NCBI GenBank assembly: GCA_945889325.1
Contig: CAMDBH010000035.1
Span: forward strand, 1 to 33,893
Source: Klebsiella pneumoniae
GTDB lineage: Bacteria > Myxococcota_A > UBA9042
Reading direction: 5' to 3'
Length of the DNA stretch: 33,893 bases
Under the pieces are notes generated by a model that was not told the origin of the DNA, made no database searches, and saw only the letters and a program-made list of their open reading frames with translations. Position 1 is the stretch's first letter; the number at the start of each line of letters is the position of its first letter. Shown piece by piece: positions 9,056-16,318 of the stretch. Position numbers and translations under genes: made by a program.

Positions 9056-9395
9056 GCCGTGGGCCGTGGTGCGGGTACCGTTTCCATACGCGGATCGCCC
9101 GATTGTCCAGAGGCGTCCCGCGCTCGTGCTTGCTTGTCCGGACGCGGTTGACGGTCTGCCGGTGCTGCTGGTGGCCATGATCACCAGCGCGGCACACAGG
9201 CGTTGGCCGAACGACGTGGTCATCGTCGACCTTGCGTGCGCGGGCTTGCCGGCGCCCTCGCTCGTGCGCTGTGCGCGCATCACGACCATCGATGCTGATG
9301 TCGTTGAATTATTAGGTATTCTTGGCGACACCGAACGCGGGCACGTGCGCTCACGGTTGCGTTCGATTTTGGCGCAGGTTTTTGCGGAGCCGTGA
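9042..9395 (+). CDS. PemK/MazF-like mRNA interferase toxin
   Basis: 117 residues from ATG 9042, overlapping the antitoxin 3' end. Typical MazF/PemK opening: FEPWAVVRVPFPYADRP followed by RRPALVLA, then a beta-barrel pattern with VAMITSA and a VRCARITTID strand, C-terminal helix LRSILAQVF. The early Arg-Pro (QRRPALVL) and the conserved Thr/Ser of the ITSA strand are where MazF places its catalytic Arg and Thr. Known role of the family: ribosome-independent cleavage of mRNA at short motifs, held in check by the upstream antitoxin. An in-frame ATG at 8973 would lie inside the antitoxin and adds non-conserved residues. The reading frame is intact, so the pair could be active. Confidence 0.83.
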   Translation: MKSFEPWAVVRVPFPYADRPIVQRRPALVLACPDAVDGLPVLLVAMITSAAHRRWPNDVVIVDLACAGLPAPSLVRCARITTIDADVVELLGILGDTERGHVRSRLRSILAQVFAEP

Positions 9396-9409
9396 GTCGG
9401 CACAACCTG

Positions 9410-9574
9410 TTACAACGGCTTGGCGCAGAGCACGCCAAAACCTGAATCAACTGTGGTGGCGTCGCAACCTTCGCGGAAACTGGCTCGGGTGTACGAGGCG
9501 TCGATGCCCCAACCGCCACCGCGATGGCCGTGGCCCGTAGCGTGGACGGCGATCGTCGTGGGGTCGCGACAAAA
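9410..9574 (-). pseudogene. Decayed C-terminal remnant of a formylglycine-generating-enzyme (SUMF1)-like gene
   Basis: Minus strand, ~54 codons from just after an in-frame TAA (9575-9577) to a TAA at 9410-9412. It reads FCRDPTT, then HRGGGWGID, FREGCD and SGFGVLCAK. The C-terminal core of FGE/SUMF1 proteins has this order: (N)xWEWCRD, RGGSW, (R)xxxR and GFR(C)A. Upstream of the stop the same frame reads TANAK, where the family would have GNxxE. No start or larger ORF can be found, so this would be a relic, overlapped by no intact gene. The match is by eye over a short stretch and could be chance. Confidence 0.4.
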
Positions 9575-9656
9575 TTATTTGGCATTTGCGGTTTTGTGCG
9601 CCCACGGCGCGCGCCAAATTTGCCCCACCCCGCGCGACCGCGCCATCGCTGCGGAT

Positions 9657-9887
9657 TTAGGCCGCATGGCGCGACAGACTCTGCTGCAAAACCTGTGAAT
9701 CCTCAGCGCTTAACAGGCGAAATGCGGCAGTCGGGTACAGGTAGTCTTCGCCGCTGTCGTCGACAACGCGCAGCAAGGACCGTTCCATGCCCAGCGTTTC
9801 ATGGACCATGCCTGGGATCACATCACCGCCGTGAAAATCCGCACCGAAATCGTTCGTTAGACAAAGCGCATATTGCTTTACAGCCAT
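9657..9887 (-). CDS. Small conserved protein, second gene of an overlapping pair
   Basis: 76 residues from ATG 9887 (MAVKQYALCLTND). The longer frame to 9926 lies within the upstream gene and is not used. Soluble, slightly acidic, with the segment RVVDDSGEDYLYP, a pattern I recall from short uncharacterised bacterial proteins of about this length; no function is known to me. Its ATG lies inside the last codons of the upstream gene (overlap 9878-9887), so the two are translationally coupled. No signal peptide or TM segment. Position beside a toxin-antitoxin pair and the shared small size make a regulatory or defence-type module a possibility only. Confidence 0.72.
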   Translation of the reverse strand: MAVKQYALCLTNDFGADFHGGDVIPGMVHETLGMERSLLRVVDDSGEDYLYPTAAFRLLSAEDSQVLQQSLSRHAA

Positions 9888-10099
9888 CGTTTTACCTTCA
9901 TCTTCACTTTGCCGACGCCGTGGCATTGGTACCAGTGCAATTCCGCGGGACCCATTTGCCCAGCCTCTTCCATGATAGCATGGCCTTTGGGCTTTTTCCA
10001 GTTGCGCCCGCCAAATTGTTCAACCAGCCAGGCATACTCGCGAATGCCACGGCCTTGGGCGATGACTTCGACGGCTTGTATTGGGCTGCGAAGGCGCAT
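9878..10099 (-). CDS. Small conserved protein, first gene of an overlapping pair
   Basis: 73 residues from ATG 10099, with AAGGA nine bases upstream. Reads AVEVIAQGRGIREYAWLVEQFGG, NWKKPKGHA and AELHWYQCHGVGKVKMKVKRWL. This looks like a family of short uncharacterised proteins with NWxKxKG and AExHWYxxxGxGxxxxKxK motifs, often beside the partner above. The HWYxxHGxG segment has conserved His/Tyr and basic residues, suggesting nucleic-acid or phosphate contact, but this is speculation. A 13-bp palindrome (10111-10123) lies directly before its ribosome site. It follows the giant lipoprotein gene by only 39 bp, on the same strand. Confidence 0.72.
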   Translation of the reverse strand: MRLRSPIQAVEVIAQGRGIREYAWLVEQFGGRNWKKPKGHAIMEEAGQMGPAELHWYQCHGVGKVKMKVKRWL

Positions 10100-10110
10100 A
10101 GGTCAAATTC

Positions 10111-10123
10111 CTTGATTATCAAG
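10111..10123 (-). promoter_or_regulatory. Palindrome overlapping the leader of the small-gene pair
   Basis: CTTGAT-A-ATCAAG, perfect 6+1+6 inverted repeat immediately before the AAGGA ribosome site of the gene starting at 10099. It includes GATAAT, a possible -10, although no good -35 is visible at 16-18 bp. Reads as a candidate operator for autoregulation. Confidence 0.4.
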
Positions 10124-10138
10124 CATTTGCATCTCATT

Positions 10139-13100
10139 TCACTGGCAAATGCCGACTTTACAGGTTTTGCCGTCGCCGCACGCGCTCGCGTCCGCGAGGC
10201 TGGCGTGTTGGCAGCTTTTGATTGGGTCGCAGGTGTCGGCAGTGCATGGGTTTTTGTCGTCGCAGTCGGCGGCGGTTTTGGTGGCGCAGATGCCCGAACT
10301 AGCGCAGGAATCATTGCCCCACGCATCGACGCGCACAACGTTGGCCGTGGTTTGGCCGCCGAGAACGAAGCCGCCGTCTGGTGTGGCCGAGACCGCCAGC
10401 GCCATAGAAATATTGTCAAATTTCCATGTCTTAGTTCCGAAAATCGCGCCCGATGGGTCCACCCAGTTGAGCGTCGCCGCGGTGCCGTTGCCGCCGGTGA
10501 CGGCGAGCACGCCGTCGGATCGCAGCGCAACACCGCGGAACTGGCCAAAATTTGTTGCACCGAAGTTGTATGACTTCTGGGCGAGCTTTTGACCCGCAGC
10601 GTCGAAGCGCAGAAACCATCCTTCATTGCCGTTATAGCTCGTGCCGACGCCGACGATGCTTGCGTCCGGCATGTGCGTTACAGCCTGAATAACGTTACAA
10701 GAAGTTCCGTCCAGCGTTACCAGCCATAGCGTCTGCCCCTGCGCGCCGATCCGCTGCACGAAGCACTGCTGCTTGATTCTTCCTGCGGAGAGCACATCGC
10801 CATTGGGCAAAATGTGCGTGACGTCTGTAAAATCCTCCTTGCTAGCCGGCGCCGCAATGTTCCACCACAAAGCATTGTCTTTGCTGATAATATCTGCCTT
10901 ACCGTCCGTCAGAAATGTGACCGCCGCCCCCACGAGTCCTCCACCTGTGGCGCCAGCACCGATGACCGCGCCGCCGTTCGGGTGCGCGGAAATCGCAACG
11001 CAATAAACGGTATCCGCGACCGCATGGTCCCAAATCGCCTTGCCATCCGCGATGTTGATGTTGCGAATCCGCCCGACGTTGTTGTTGTCGCTGCCGACCT
11101 GCCACACGCTCGCGCCGCCAGCCACGACCGCTGCGCTGGAATCCGAACTCGCGTTGCTGCCGTTGACCGTGTGGTCCCAAACGATCCCTCCGGCCGCGTC
11201 TAGCCGCCGCACAAACCAGGTGGTGTTGGATTCCCCGCCCTGAATGAGATAGCCGCCGTCGGGAAGTGGTTCCACCGTGGCGACTGTGCCAGAGCCGTAC
11301 GATTTATTGAACAACTTCTCCTTCCCGCCATTAAGCACACAGGCATTTGCGCCACACTTTCCTCCAAAACAAACCCCATCCGCGCAAGCAACGCCATCCT
11401 TTACCGCCACATTCACACAACCTTTCAATTTGTCGCAGGAATCATCGGTGCAAACATTCTTATCATCGCAACTACCGAGTTGGCCAACGCATTTCCCGCC
11501 TGCACAACCATCGACGACCGTGCAAGCGTCGCCATCACTGCAAGGCTCCGTATTCGACGCATGCACACAACCTTTGAATTTATCACAGGTATCGTCCGTG
11601 CAAAGATTGGCGTCATCGCATTTCAACGCGCCGCCGGGTGCGCATTTGCTTGCCGCGCAAGTATCCGCAACGGTGCAAGCGTCGCCATCGGTACAAGTCG
11701 CGGCATTGGCCACATTCACACAACCTTTCAATTTATCGCAGCTATCGTCGGTGCAAGCATTCTTGTCGTCGCAATCAACGGCCTTGCCGGCGCATTTTGC
11801 GCCCGCGCAGGCGTCGCCTGACGTACAAGCGCTGGCGTCATCGCAAGCCACCGTATTTGCAGCATAAATGCAGCCTTTGAGCGGTGCGCAGCTGTCATCC
11901 GTGCACAAGTTGCCGTCGTTGCAAGCGACCGTTACGCCTGTGCAATTGCCTTTGAGGCAGACATCATCCTTCGTGCAAAAATTGCTGTCATCACAGGCAG
12001 TTCCGGTTTGTTTGCTGTGGGCGCAGCCGGTTTTGGCGTCGCAGGTGTCGGCGGTGCAATCGTCGCTGTCGTTGCAGGTGATCGTCACATCGTTGGCGAG
12101 GCCTGCGCACTTGGCGCTGGCGCAAATATCGCTGGAAGTACAGGCGTCTGCGTCGTCGCAAGTAGCCGCATTGGCCAAATTGACACAACCCTTGGCCTTG
12201 TCGCAACTATCGTCGGTGCAAGGGTTTTTGTCGTTGCAATCGCTGACTTTGCCCAGGGTACATTTGCCGACCGCGCATGAACTTTGGCTAATGCAGCCGT
12301 CGCCACCGCCGCACGGTTGACCATCCGCTGCTTGCGTGTGCACGCAGCCCTTGACGCTGTCGCAAATGTCGTCGGTGCAGGCGATGCTATCGGAACACGT
12401 TGTAACTCCTAAACATTCCTTGGCTTTAGCGCAACTGTCAAAACCCCAAGGATCGGTGAAAATGACTTGGGCGTCGCCCTGCAAATCGCCGACGATCGCG
12501 TAACCAGACGCCATTTTGACCAATCGAGCAGGTCTGCCCAAAAACGTGCGTTTCCACAGCACATTGCCGATAGCATCGACGCCAAGCAGCAATTGACCAC
12601 CGTCGGTACTGGCAGCGACCGTCCAGCCAAAAGCGGACGGTTGCATGTCGTTGACGACCGTCGTGCCTGGCAACAAGGCCTGCCATTTTTCTGCACCTTG
12701 CGCATCGACGCCGACCAACCAGCCTTCGGAACCCTTGGCGCCGAACAGCACAGCTCCGCCGTCGGCCAGCGCCTGCAAGCCGTAAAAAGTGTCCGATTCT
12801 TCGCCGCCAAAAACTTGGTGCGAAATTTCCTTGCCGTCGGCGGCGATGTGCCACATGACCGCGTCCGCATTGCCGAATTTTCCAGTGATGCCCTCACCGG
12901 CCGCCAAATAGCTGCCGTCTGGCAAAATCGCTAATCTATTTATGCCATTGGCCGTACTATTGGCACCGGCCGTGTAAAAAATGTCCTTGCAGTCCTTGTT
13001 GATGCAACTGCCCTTGTTGTCGATGAGCGCCAAAAAAGCGCTGCCCGGTGCTGGTGTGGATTGATAGCCGTACACTGCGAAATTACTGCCGACTTTGAGT

Positions 13101-13480
13101 AGGCCGTAGGCTTCTTCGTTGCCACCCAAGTCGATCGGCGTTTGCAGTTGCACAGCCCCGGTCGCGCTGACCCTGCCAAACAGGACATCTTTCTTGGCAC
13201 CAACAGCGCTGCCCGCAAAAGCGAAGCTGGCGCCATCGGCGATGAGCGAGTAGACGGTTTCTTTAGGAAAAGCATTGAGTTTTACGTCGATTGACCCATC
13301 CAAGCCATTGCCGTTGAGAGACACCAATCGCGCCGAAGAAGTGTCGCCGATGCTCAGCGTTTCCGCCGCCAACACACTGCCACCCGGCAGCACCACACCG
13401 TCGAGAAACCCCTGTTCATCCGGCGTAGTGATGACCACCGCGGGCGGGTAAACGGGAGTGCCGGCGCAGACGCTATCGGC
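10139..13480 (-). CDS. Giant CTDC-repeat lipoprotein, C-terminal part after the in-frame TGA
   Basis: Same frame as the piece 13481-13939; together they make one 1266-codon reading frame broken only by TGA at 13481-13483. This part has no good start of its own: the first GTG-type codon is at 13438 and no ribosome site is evident. Order: ~350 residues of blade-like repeats (LADGGAVLFGA, GYAIVGDLQGD, W-L-G patterns like beta-propeller or delta-60-type repeats), then ~340 residues of alternating CDDxNxCTDDSCDKxKGC and CxDGDACTxxDxC units, a second ~340-residue blade region (LPDGGYLIQGG, WDHTVNGS), and a final pair of Cys units ending at 10139. No enzyme motif is seen. Inferred: very long surface or matrix protein, with disulfide-rich, Asp-rich (possibly Ca2+-binding) spacers. 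Whether it is made depends on readthrough, reversion or a sequencing error. Confidence 0.8.
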   Translation of the reverse strand, partial: ADSVCAGTPVYPPAVVITTPDEQGFLDGVVLPGGSVLAAETLSIGDTSSARLVSLNGNGLDGSIDVKLNAFPKETVYSLIADGASFAFAGSAVGAKKDVLFGRVSATGAVQLQTPIDLGGNEEAYGLLKVGSNFAVYGYQSTPAPGSAFLALIDNKGSCINKDCKDIFYTAGANSTANGINRLAILPDGSYLAAGEGITGKFGNADAVMWHIAADGKEISHQVFGGEESDTFYGLQALADGGAVLFGAKGSEGWLVGVDAQGAEKWQALLPGTTVVNDMQPSAFGWTVAASTDGGQLLLGVDAIGNVLWKRTFLGRPARLVKMASGYAIVGDLQGDAQVIFTDPWGFDSCAKAKECLGVTTCSDSIACTDDICDSVKGCVHTQAADGQPCGGGDGCISQSSCAVGKCTLGKVSDCNDKNPCTDDSCDKAKGCVNLANAATCDDADACTSSDICASAKCAGLANDVTITCNDSDDCTADTCDAKTGCAHSKQTGTACDDSNFCTKDDVCLKGNCTGVTVACNDGNLCTDDSCAPLKGCIYAANTVACDDASACTSGDACAGAKCAGKAVDCDDKNACTDDSCDKLKGCVNVANAATCTDGDACTVADTCAASKCAPGGALKCDDANLCTDDTCDKFKGCVHASNTEPCSDGDACTVVDGCAGGKCVGQLGSCDDKNVCTDDSCDKLKGCVNVAVKDGVACADGVCFGGKCGANACVLNGGKEKLFNKSYGSGTVATVEPLPDGGYLIQGGESNTTWFVRRLDAAGGIVWDHTVNGSNASSDSSAAVVAGGASVWQVGSDNNNVGRIRNINIADGKAIWDHAVADTVYCVAISAHPNGGAVIGAGATGGGLVGAAVTFLTDGKADIISKDNALWWNIAAPASKEDFTDVTHILPNGDVLSAGRIKQQCFVQRIGAQGQTLWLVTLDGTSCNVIQAVTHMPDASIVGVGTSYNGNEGWFLRFDAAGQKLAQKSYNFGATNFGQFRGVALRSDGVLAVTGGNGTAATLNWVDPSGAIFGTKTWKFDNISMALAVSATPDGGFVLGGQTTANVVRVDAWGNDSCASSGICATKTAADCDDKNPCTADTCDPIKSCQHASLADASACGDGKTCKVGICQ
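11390..12410 (-). repeat. Coding tandem repeats of the Cys/Asp CTDC type
   Basis: About six degenerate pairs of ~42-residue units inside the giant lipoprotein gene, each pair one CDDxNxCTDDSCDKxKGC half and one CxDGDACTxxDxC half. The pattern resembles the Dictyostelium CTDC repeat (Pfam Dicty_CTDC, from memory). Repeats are in frame and diverged at DNA level. Confidence 0.75.
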
Positions 13481-13939
13481 TCACTTGTCGCCGACTGTGC
13501 AACCGTCGCCATCGTCGCAAGCACCGGTAATCGCAAGGTGAACGCAGGAATTGTCGGCGCATTTGTCATCGGTGCACTCGTTGCTGTCGTCACAGGCGTT
13601 GGGTGTGCAAGGCACCGCAGTGTCTACCGCATCGGCGACATCCAAGCTTTCGATATCACTCGCATCTTGCGCATCTGTGTTGTCGACTTCTGGCGCGACA
13701 GCGTCAACGGTATCCACCGGTTGCGCGGTATCCGGTGCGAGATCTGGCCCAACTTGGCTGTCAACTTCGGCATTTTCCGCGTCCACATCGTTCAAAACGC
13801 CAAGACCTGTATCAACTTCCTCGGCGTTGGCCGCGAACAATTTGAGCTGCTCCTGTTCGTTAACGCAGCCAATAAGGCCAAAAAGCAAAACGGGCAGGAA
13901 GGCCACGCCAGCGGCAGAGCTCGCAAATTTTCTAAACAT
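13481..13939 (-). CDS. Giant CTDC-repeat lipoprotein, N-terminal part ending at in-frame TGA
   Basis: 152 codons from ATG 13939 (AAAAGG just upstream; a second in-frame ATG at 13954 has no such site). Lipoprotein signal with lipobox LIGC (Cys25), then a long Asp/Ala/Val/Thr-rich linker and the first Cys repeat (CDDSNECTDDKCADNSCVH...CDDGDGCTVGDK), where the frame meets TGA. Elsewhere in the window this repeat continues DxC, so the stop replaces an expected Cys (TGC/TGT to TGA is one base). The downstream frame resumes ADSVCAGTP, in register. Taken alone the piece would be a secreted lipoprotein of ~130 residues with unpaired Cys; more likely it is the front end of the giant protein. Promoter candidate at 14024-14053. 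Confidence 0.78.
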   Translation of the reverse strand: MFRKFASSAAGVAFLPVLLFGLIGCVNEQEQLKLFAANAEEVDTGLGVLNDVDAENAEVDSQVGPDLAPDTAQPVDTVDAVAPEVDNTDAQDASDIESLDVADAVDTAVPCTPNACDDSNECTDDKCADNSCVHLAITGACDDGDGCTVGDK

Positions 13940-14023
13940 ATTGGCCTTTTTCATGCGTGCGCAGCGACCCGAGCAGCTGCTAAGTGCGACGCGCGGGGGA
14001 TCGCACGACAGCAAAGCCTTGTT

Positions 14024-14053
14024 GGCATAGCAGCTTATCGCTGCCAACGTCAA
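14024..14053 (-). promoter_or_regulatory. Promoter of giant lipoprotein gene
   Basis: Minus strand: -35 TTGACG (14048-14053), 18-bp spacer, -10 TATGCC (14024-14029), about 85 nt before ATG 13939, in the divergent gap with the EamA gene. Confidence 0.45.
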
Positions 14054-14100
14054 GATCCAGTGCTGGCATTTTGCGCCACACCATGCAATCTTGCGCGGCC

Positions 14101-14931
14101 ATGAACCCCACCGCCACCCTCGCCGTTCTCGCCGCCGCATTGGCCCACGCCGGCTGGAACGCTGCGCTAAAACGGCAAGGAGATCCGCTCATTGGCGCGT
14201 TCGGCATTGCAGTTGGTGCACTGGTGGCCTGCGCTTTGGCCGCGCCTTTGTTGCCGTTGCCCGCTGCAAAATGCTGGCCTTGGATCGCAGCATCGATCGC
14301 CGTGCATGTCATCTATTTTTCTTTTCTTTCGCTCGCTTACGCCCGAGGCGGCTTGGGCGCATTGTACCCGATCATGCGCGGTTCGCCTCCCCTGTTGGTC
14401 GCGGCGGCATCGCTGGTGGTCATCGGCGAACGCATCCCGCCAAACGGCTGGATCGGCATCATCTCCTTGTGCAGTGGCCTGTTTCTGCTCGTCAGCGGCC
14501 GCCCTTCCAGCAACCGCGCCATGATCCTTGCGCTTGCGACGGCAATCTGCACGGGTATTTACACCTTGATCGACGGCCAAGGTTCCAGAATTGCAGGAAA
14601 TGTCGCCAGCTACATCGTCTGGCAGGCCATCGGTCAAAGCATCGTCTTTGCGGGCGGCGTCTTCCTTCTGCGCGCCACCGATTGTATTGCCCATCTGAAA
14701 ACCCAATACGGCCAGAGCTTTGCCGCCGGTGCCATCTCCACTGGCGGCTACGCCACAGTGCTGTGGGCCATGGGCCGCGCGCCCATTGCCGAAGTGGCGG
14801 CGTTGCGCGAAAGCAGCGTGGTTTTTGCGATGTTTCTCGGTGCGTTTTGGCTGAAGGAGCCGATCAAGCCGCGGCAGTGGCTGGCGGCCGCGCTCGTCGC
14901 GGCGGGCGCGGCGGTGATGCACCTGCATTGA
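14101..14931 (+). CDS. EamA/DMT-family transporter
   Basis: 276 residues with about ten hydrophobic segments, the drug/metabolite transporter layout of two five-helix EamA halves. Typical features: the LAHAGWNAALKR opening, GALYPIMRGSPPLL at the end of the first half, IGERIPPNGWIGI, and AEVAALRESSVVFAMFLGAFWLKEP with the conserved ExxxxxxxL-xKEP signature in the second half. Start MNPTATLAVL at 14101; an ATG six codons earlier (14083) is possible, neither has a strong ribosome site. Known family role: inner-membrane export or exchange of small metabolites; the substrate is not predictable. Divergent from the giant lipoprotein gene and convergent with the diguanylate cyclase gene. Confidence 0.87.
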   Translation: MNPTATLAVLAAALAHAGWNAALKRQGDPLIGAFGIAVGALVACALAAPLLPLPAAKCWPWIAASIAVHVIYFSFLSLAYARGGLGALYPIMRGSPPLLVAAASLVVIGERIPPNGWIGIISLCSGLFLLVSGRPSSNRAMILALATAICTGIYTLIDGQGSRIAGNVASYIVWQAIGQSIVFAGGVFLLRATDCIAHLKTQYGQSFAAGAISTGGYATVLWAMGRAPIAEVAALRESSVVFAMFLGAFWLKEPIKPRQWLAAALVAAGAAVMHLH

Positions 14932-14941
14932 CAGCGATCGG

Positions 14942-16318
14942 TCAAACCACGCGATTTCTACCGGCATTTTTGGCTTGGTACAGCGCAGCGTCGCTGCGAC
15001 TGATCAACGCGTCACCGTTGGCAGCGTCCTGCGGCAGGCAGGCCACGCCAAAACTCATGGTAAGTTGGCCGATTTCCTGCCCGACGGCCGGCGCAAAATC
15101 GTGAGCGGCGATGAGCGTCCGCAAACGTTCGGCGACTTCGATGCCGGTTTCGCGCGGCGTGTCGGGCAACACGGCGGCAAATTCTTCACCGCCGTAGCGG
15201 GCCAAAATGTCGCTGCCGCGCAGCCCCTTGCCCAACACGGCCGCGACTTCACGCAGCACGGCGTCGCCCGCTGGATGGCCAAAACGATCGTTCACACGCT
15301 TGAAATGATCGACGTCCATCATCAGCAGCGTGAGTGCCCCCGTCTGCGGTCGCGCCACCTGTTCATCCAGAACGCGTGTAAAATGACGACGATTGGGCAC
15401 ATTCGTGAGCGCATCTGTCGTAGAAAGGAAGGCAAGTTCGTCCACGGCTTGCTGCAATTGGGTGTTCACTTTTTCCAACTGGACGTTTTTCGCCTGCACT
15501 TCGGCTGAGCGGTCGGCGACTTTTTTCTCCAAACTTTCCGTGTAACTCTGCACTTCACTGGCCATCTGATTGAAAGCCTGGGCAAGTTTGCCCAATTCAT
15601 CCTGGCGCCCCTCAGGCGCTCGCGTGGCCCATTGCCCGCGCTCGATGGCTTGGGCGGCGTGGCCGAGTTCGCGCACCGGTCGCACCACGATGCGCAAAAG
15701 CAACTGATAAGCCACCGTTGCCAGCACGATCGTCAAGATCAACGCTGCCAAAATTGCAATATTTTCAGCGACATCCTCACTTGCTTCGACGTCGGTCAAG
15801 TCGATAACCGCGACCAGCGTGCCCCAGCGAATGCCAGAAATCGTCGGCATCGAGACGGCGAGCATCGGTCGGTGGTCCAGCAAATGCCATTGGCGCCAGT
15901 GAACATCTTGGGAAATCGCAACCTTGTGGCTAAAGGCTTCGTCGAGCAATTCAACTTTGTGTTCATGCCTTTCCGCCTGCGCCAAGGTGTGGCCAACCGG
16001 ATCGAGCATTTTGACCTGTTCGATCGCCGCGTAACTGCCGCCGATTTGCACGACTTCGGCCAGATAACCGTCCAAACGATCCAAGGCGTTGACGGAAACA
16101 GCCAGCGCACAAGGCGCAGCAAGCGTTGATAAAAGGGCCACTGCACGGTTGCGGGCTTCCTGGCGATAGACCTCAGCCATGCCCTGCACGACCAGAGTCC
16201 CAACCACAACAACTGCGACAAAAATCGTCACACCGACCGACAGCGCCAGACGCATCCCAATACTGGGAGACGACAAGCGAATACGCTGAATAAGCGGCAA
16301 TTCGGGGTTACTGATCAT
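14942..16318 (-). CDS. Membrane diguanylate cyclase with periplasmic sensor and HAMP domain
   Basis: Makes c-di-GMP from two GTP. Order (458 aa): TM1 at about residues 22-47, a ~150-residue periplasmic sensor region, TM2 about residues 190-215, HAMP (RPVRELGHAAQAIERGQW), a coiled-coil linker, and a C-terminal GGDEF domain. The active motif is GGEEF, and an RxxD inhibitory site (RGSD) lies five residues upstream, so product inhibition is likely. MMDVDHFKRVNDRFGH and MSFGVA are intact. Start ATG 16318 is preceded by GGGGG and overlaps the end of the binding-protein gene by 11 nt, so the two are coupled; the ATG at 16387 would add residues inside that gene. The neighbour suggests the sensor responds to a ligand-loaded binding protein. 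Confidence 0.9.
   Translation of the reverse strand: MISNPELPLIQRIRLSSPSIGMRLALSVGVTIFVAVVVVGTLVVQGMAEVYRQEARNRAVALLSTLAAPCALAVSVNALDRLDGYLAEVVQIGGSYAAIEQVKMLDPVGHTLAQAERHEHKVELLDEAFSHKVAISQDVHWRQWHLLDHRPMLAVSMPTISGIRWGTLVAVIDLTDVEASEDVAENIAILAALILTIVLATVAYQLLLRIVVRPVRELGHAAQAIERGQWATRAPEGRQDELGKLAQAFNQMASEVQSYTESLEKKVADRSAEVQAKNVQLEKVNTQLQQAVDELAFLSTTDALTNVPNRRHFTRVLDEQVARPQTGALTLLMMDVDHFKRVNDRFGHPAGDAVLREVAAVLGKGLRGSDILARYGGEEFAAVLPDTPRETGIEVAERLRTLIAAHDFAPAVGQEIGQLTMSFGVACLPQDAANGDALISRSDAALYQAKNAGRNRVV

Noticed and set aside
9420-9698. Plus-strand frame after the toxin gene
   Set aside because: Overlaps the FGE-like relic on the other strand, has no ribosome site, and has a Pro/Arg-rich composition.
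11277-11867. Long plus-strand frames opposite the giant lipoprotein gene (also 10149-10592 and 11868-12320)
   Set aside because: They mirror the Cys/Asp repeats of the minus-strand gene. Their products are Ser/Gln/His-rich with no recognisable fold or ribosome site.
11390-12410. Possible CRISPR-like repeat array
   Set aside because: Repeats are diverged, in-frame protein units of varying length, without fixed repeats and unique spacers, and without cas genes.
13440-13490. Selenocysteine reading of the TGA at 13481-13483
   Set aside because: No clear bacterial SECIS hairpin with a bulged U follows the TGA, and Cys-rich structural repeats are not a typical selenoprotein context. Kept only as a minor option in the findings.
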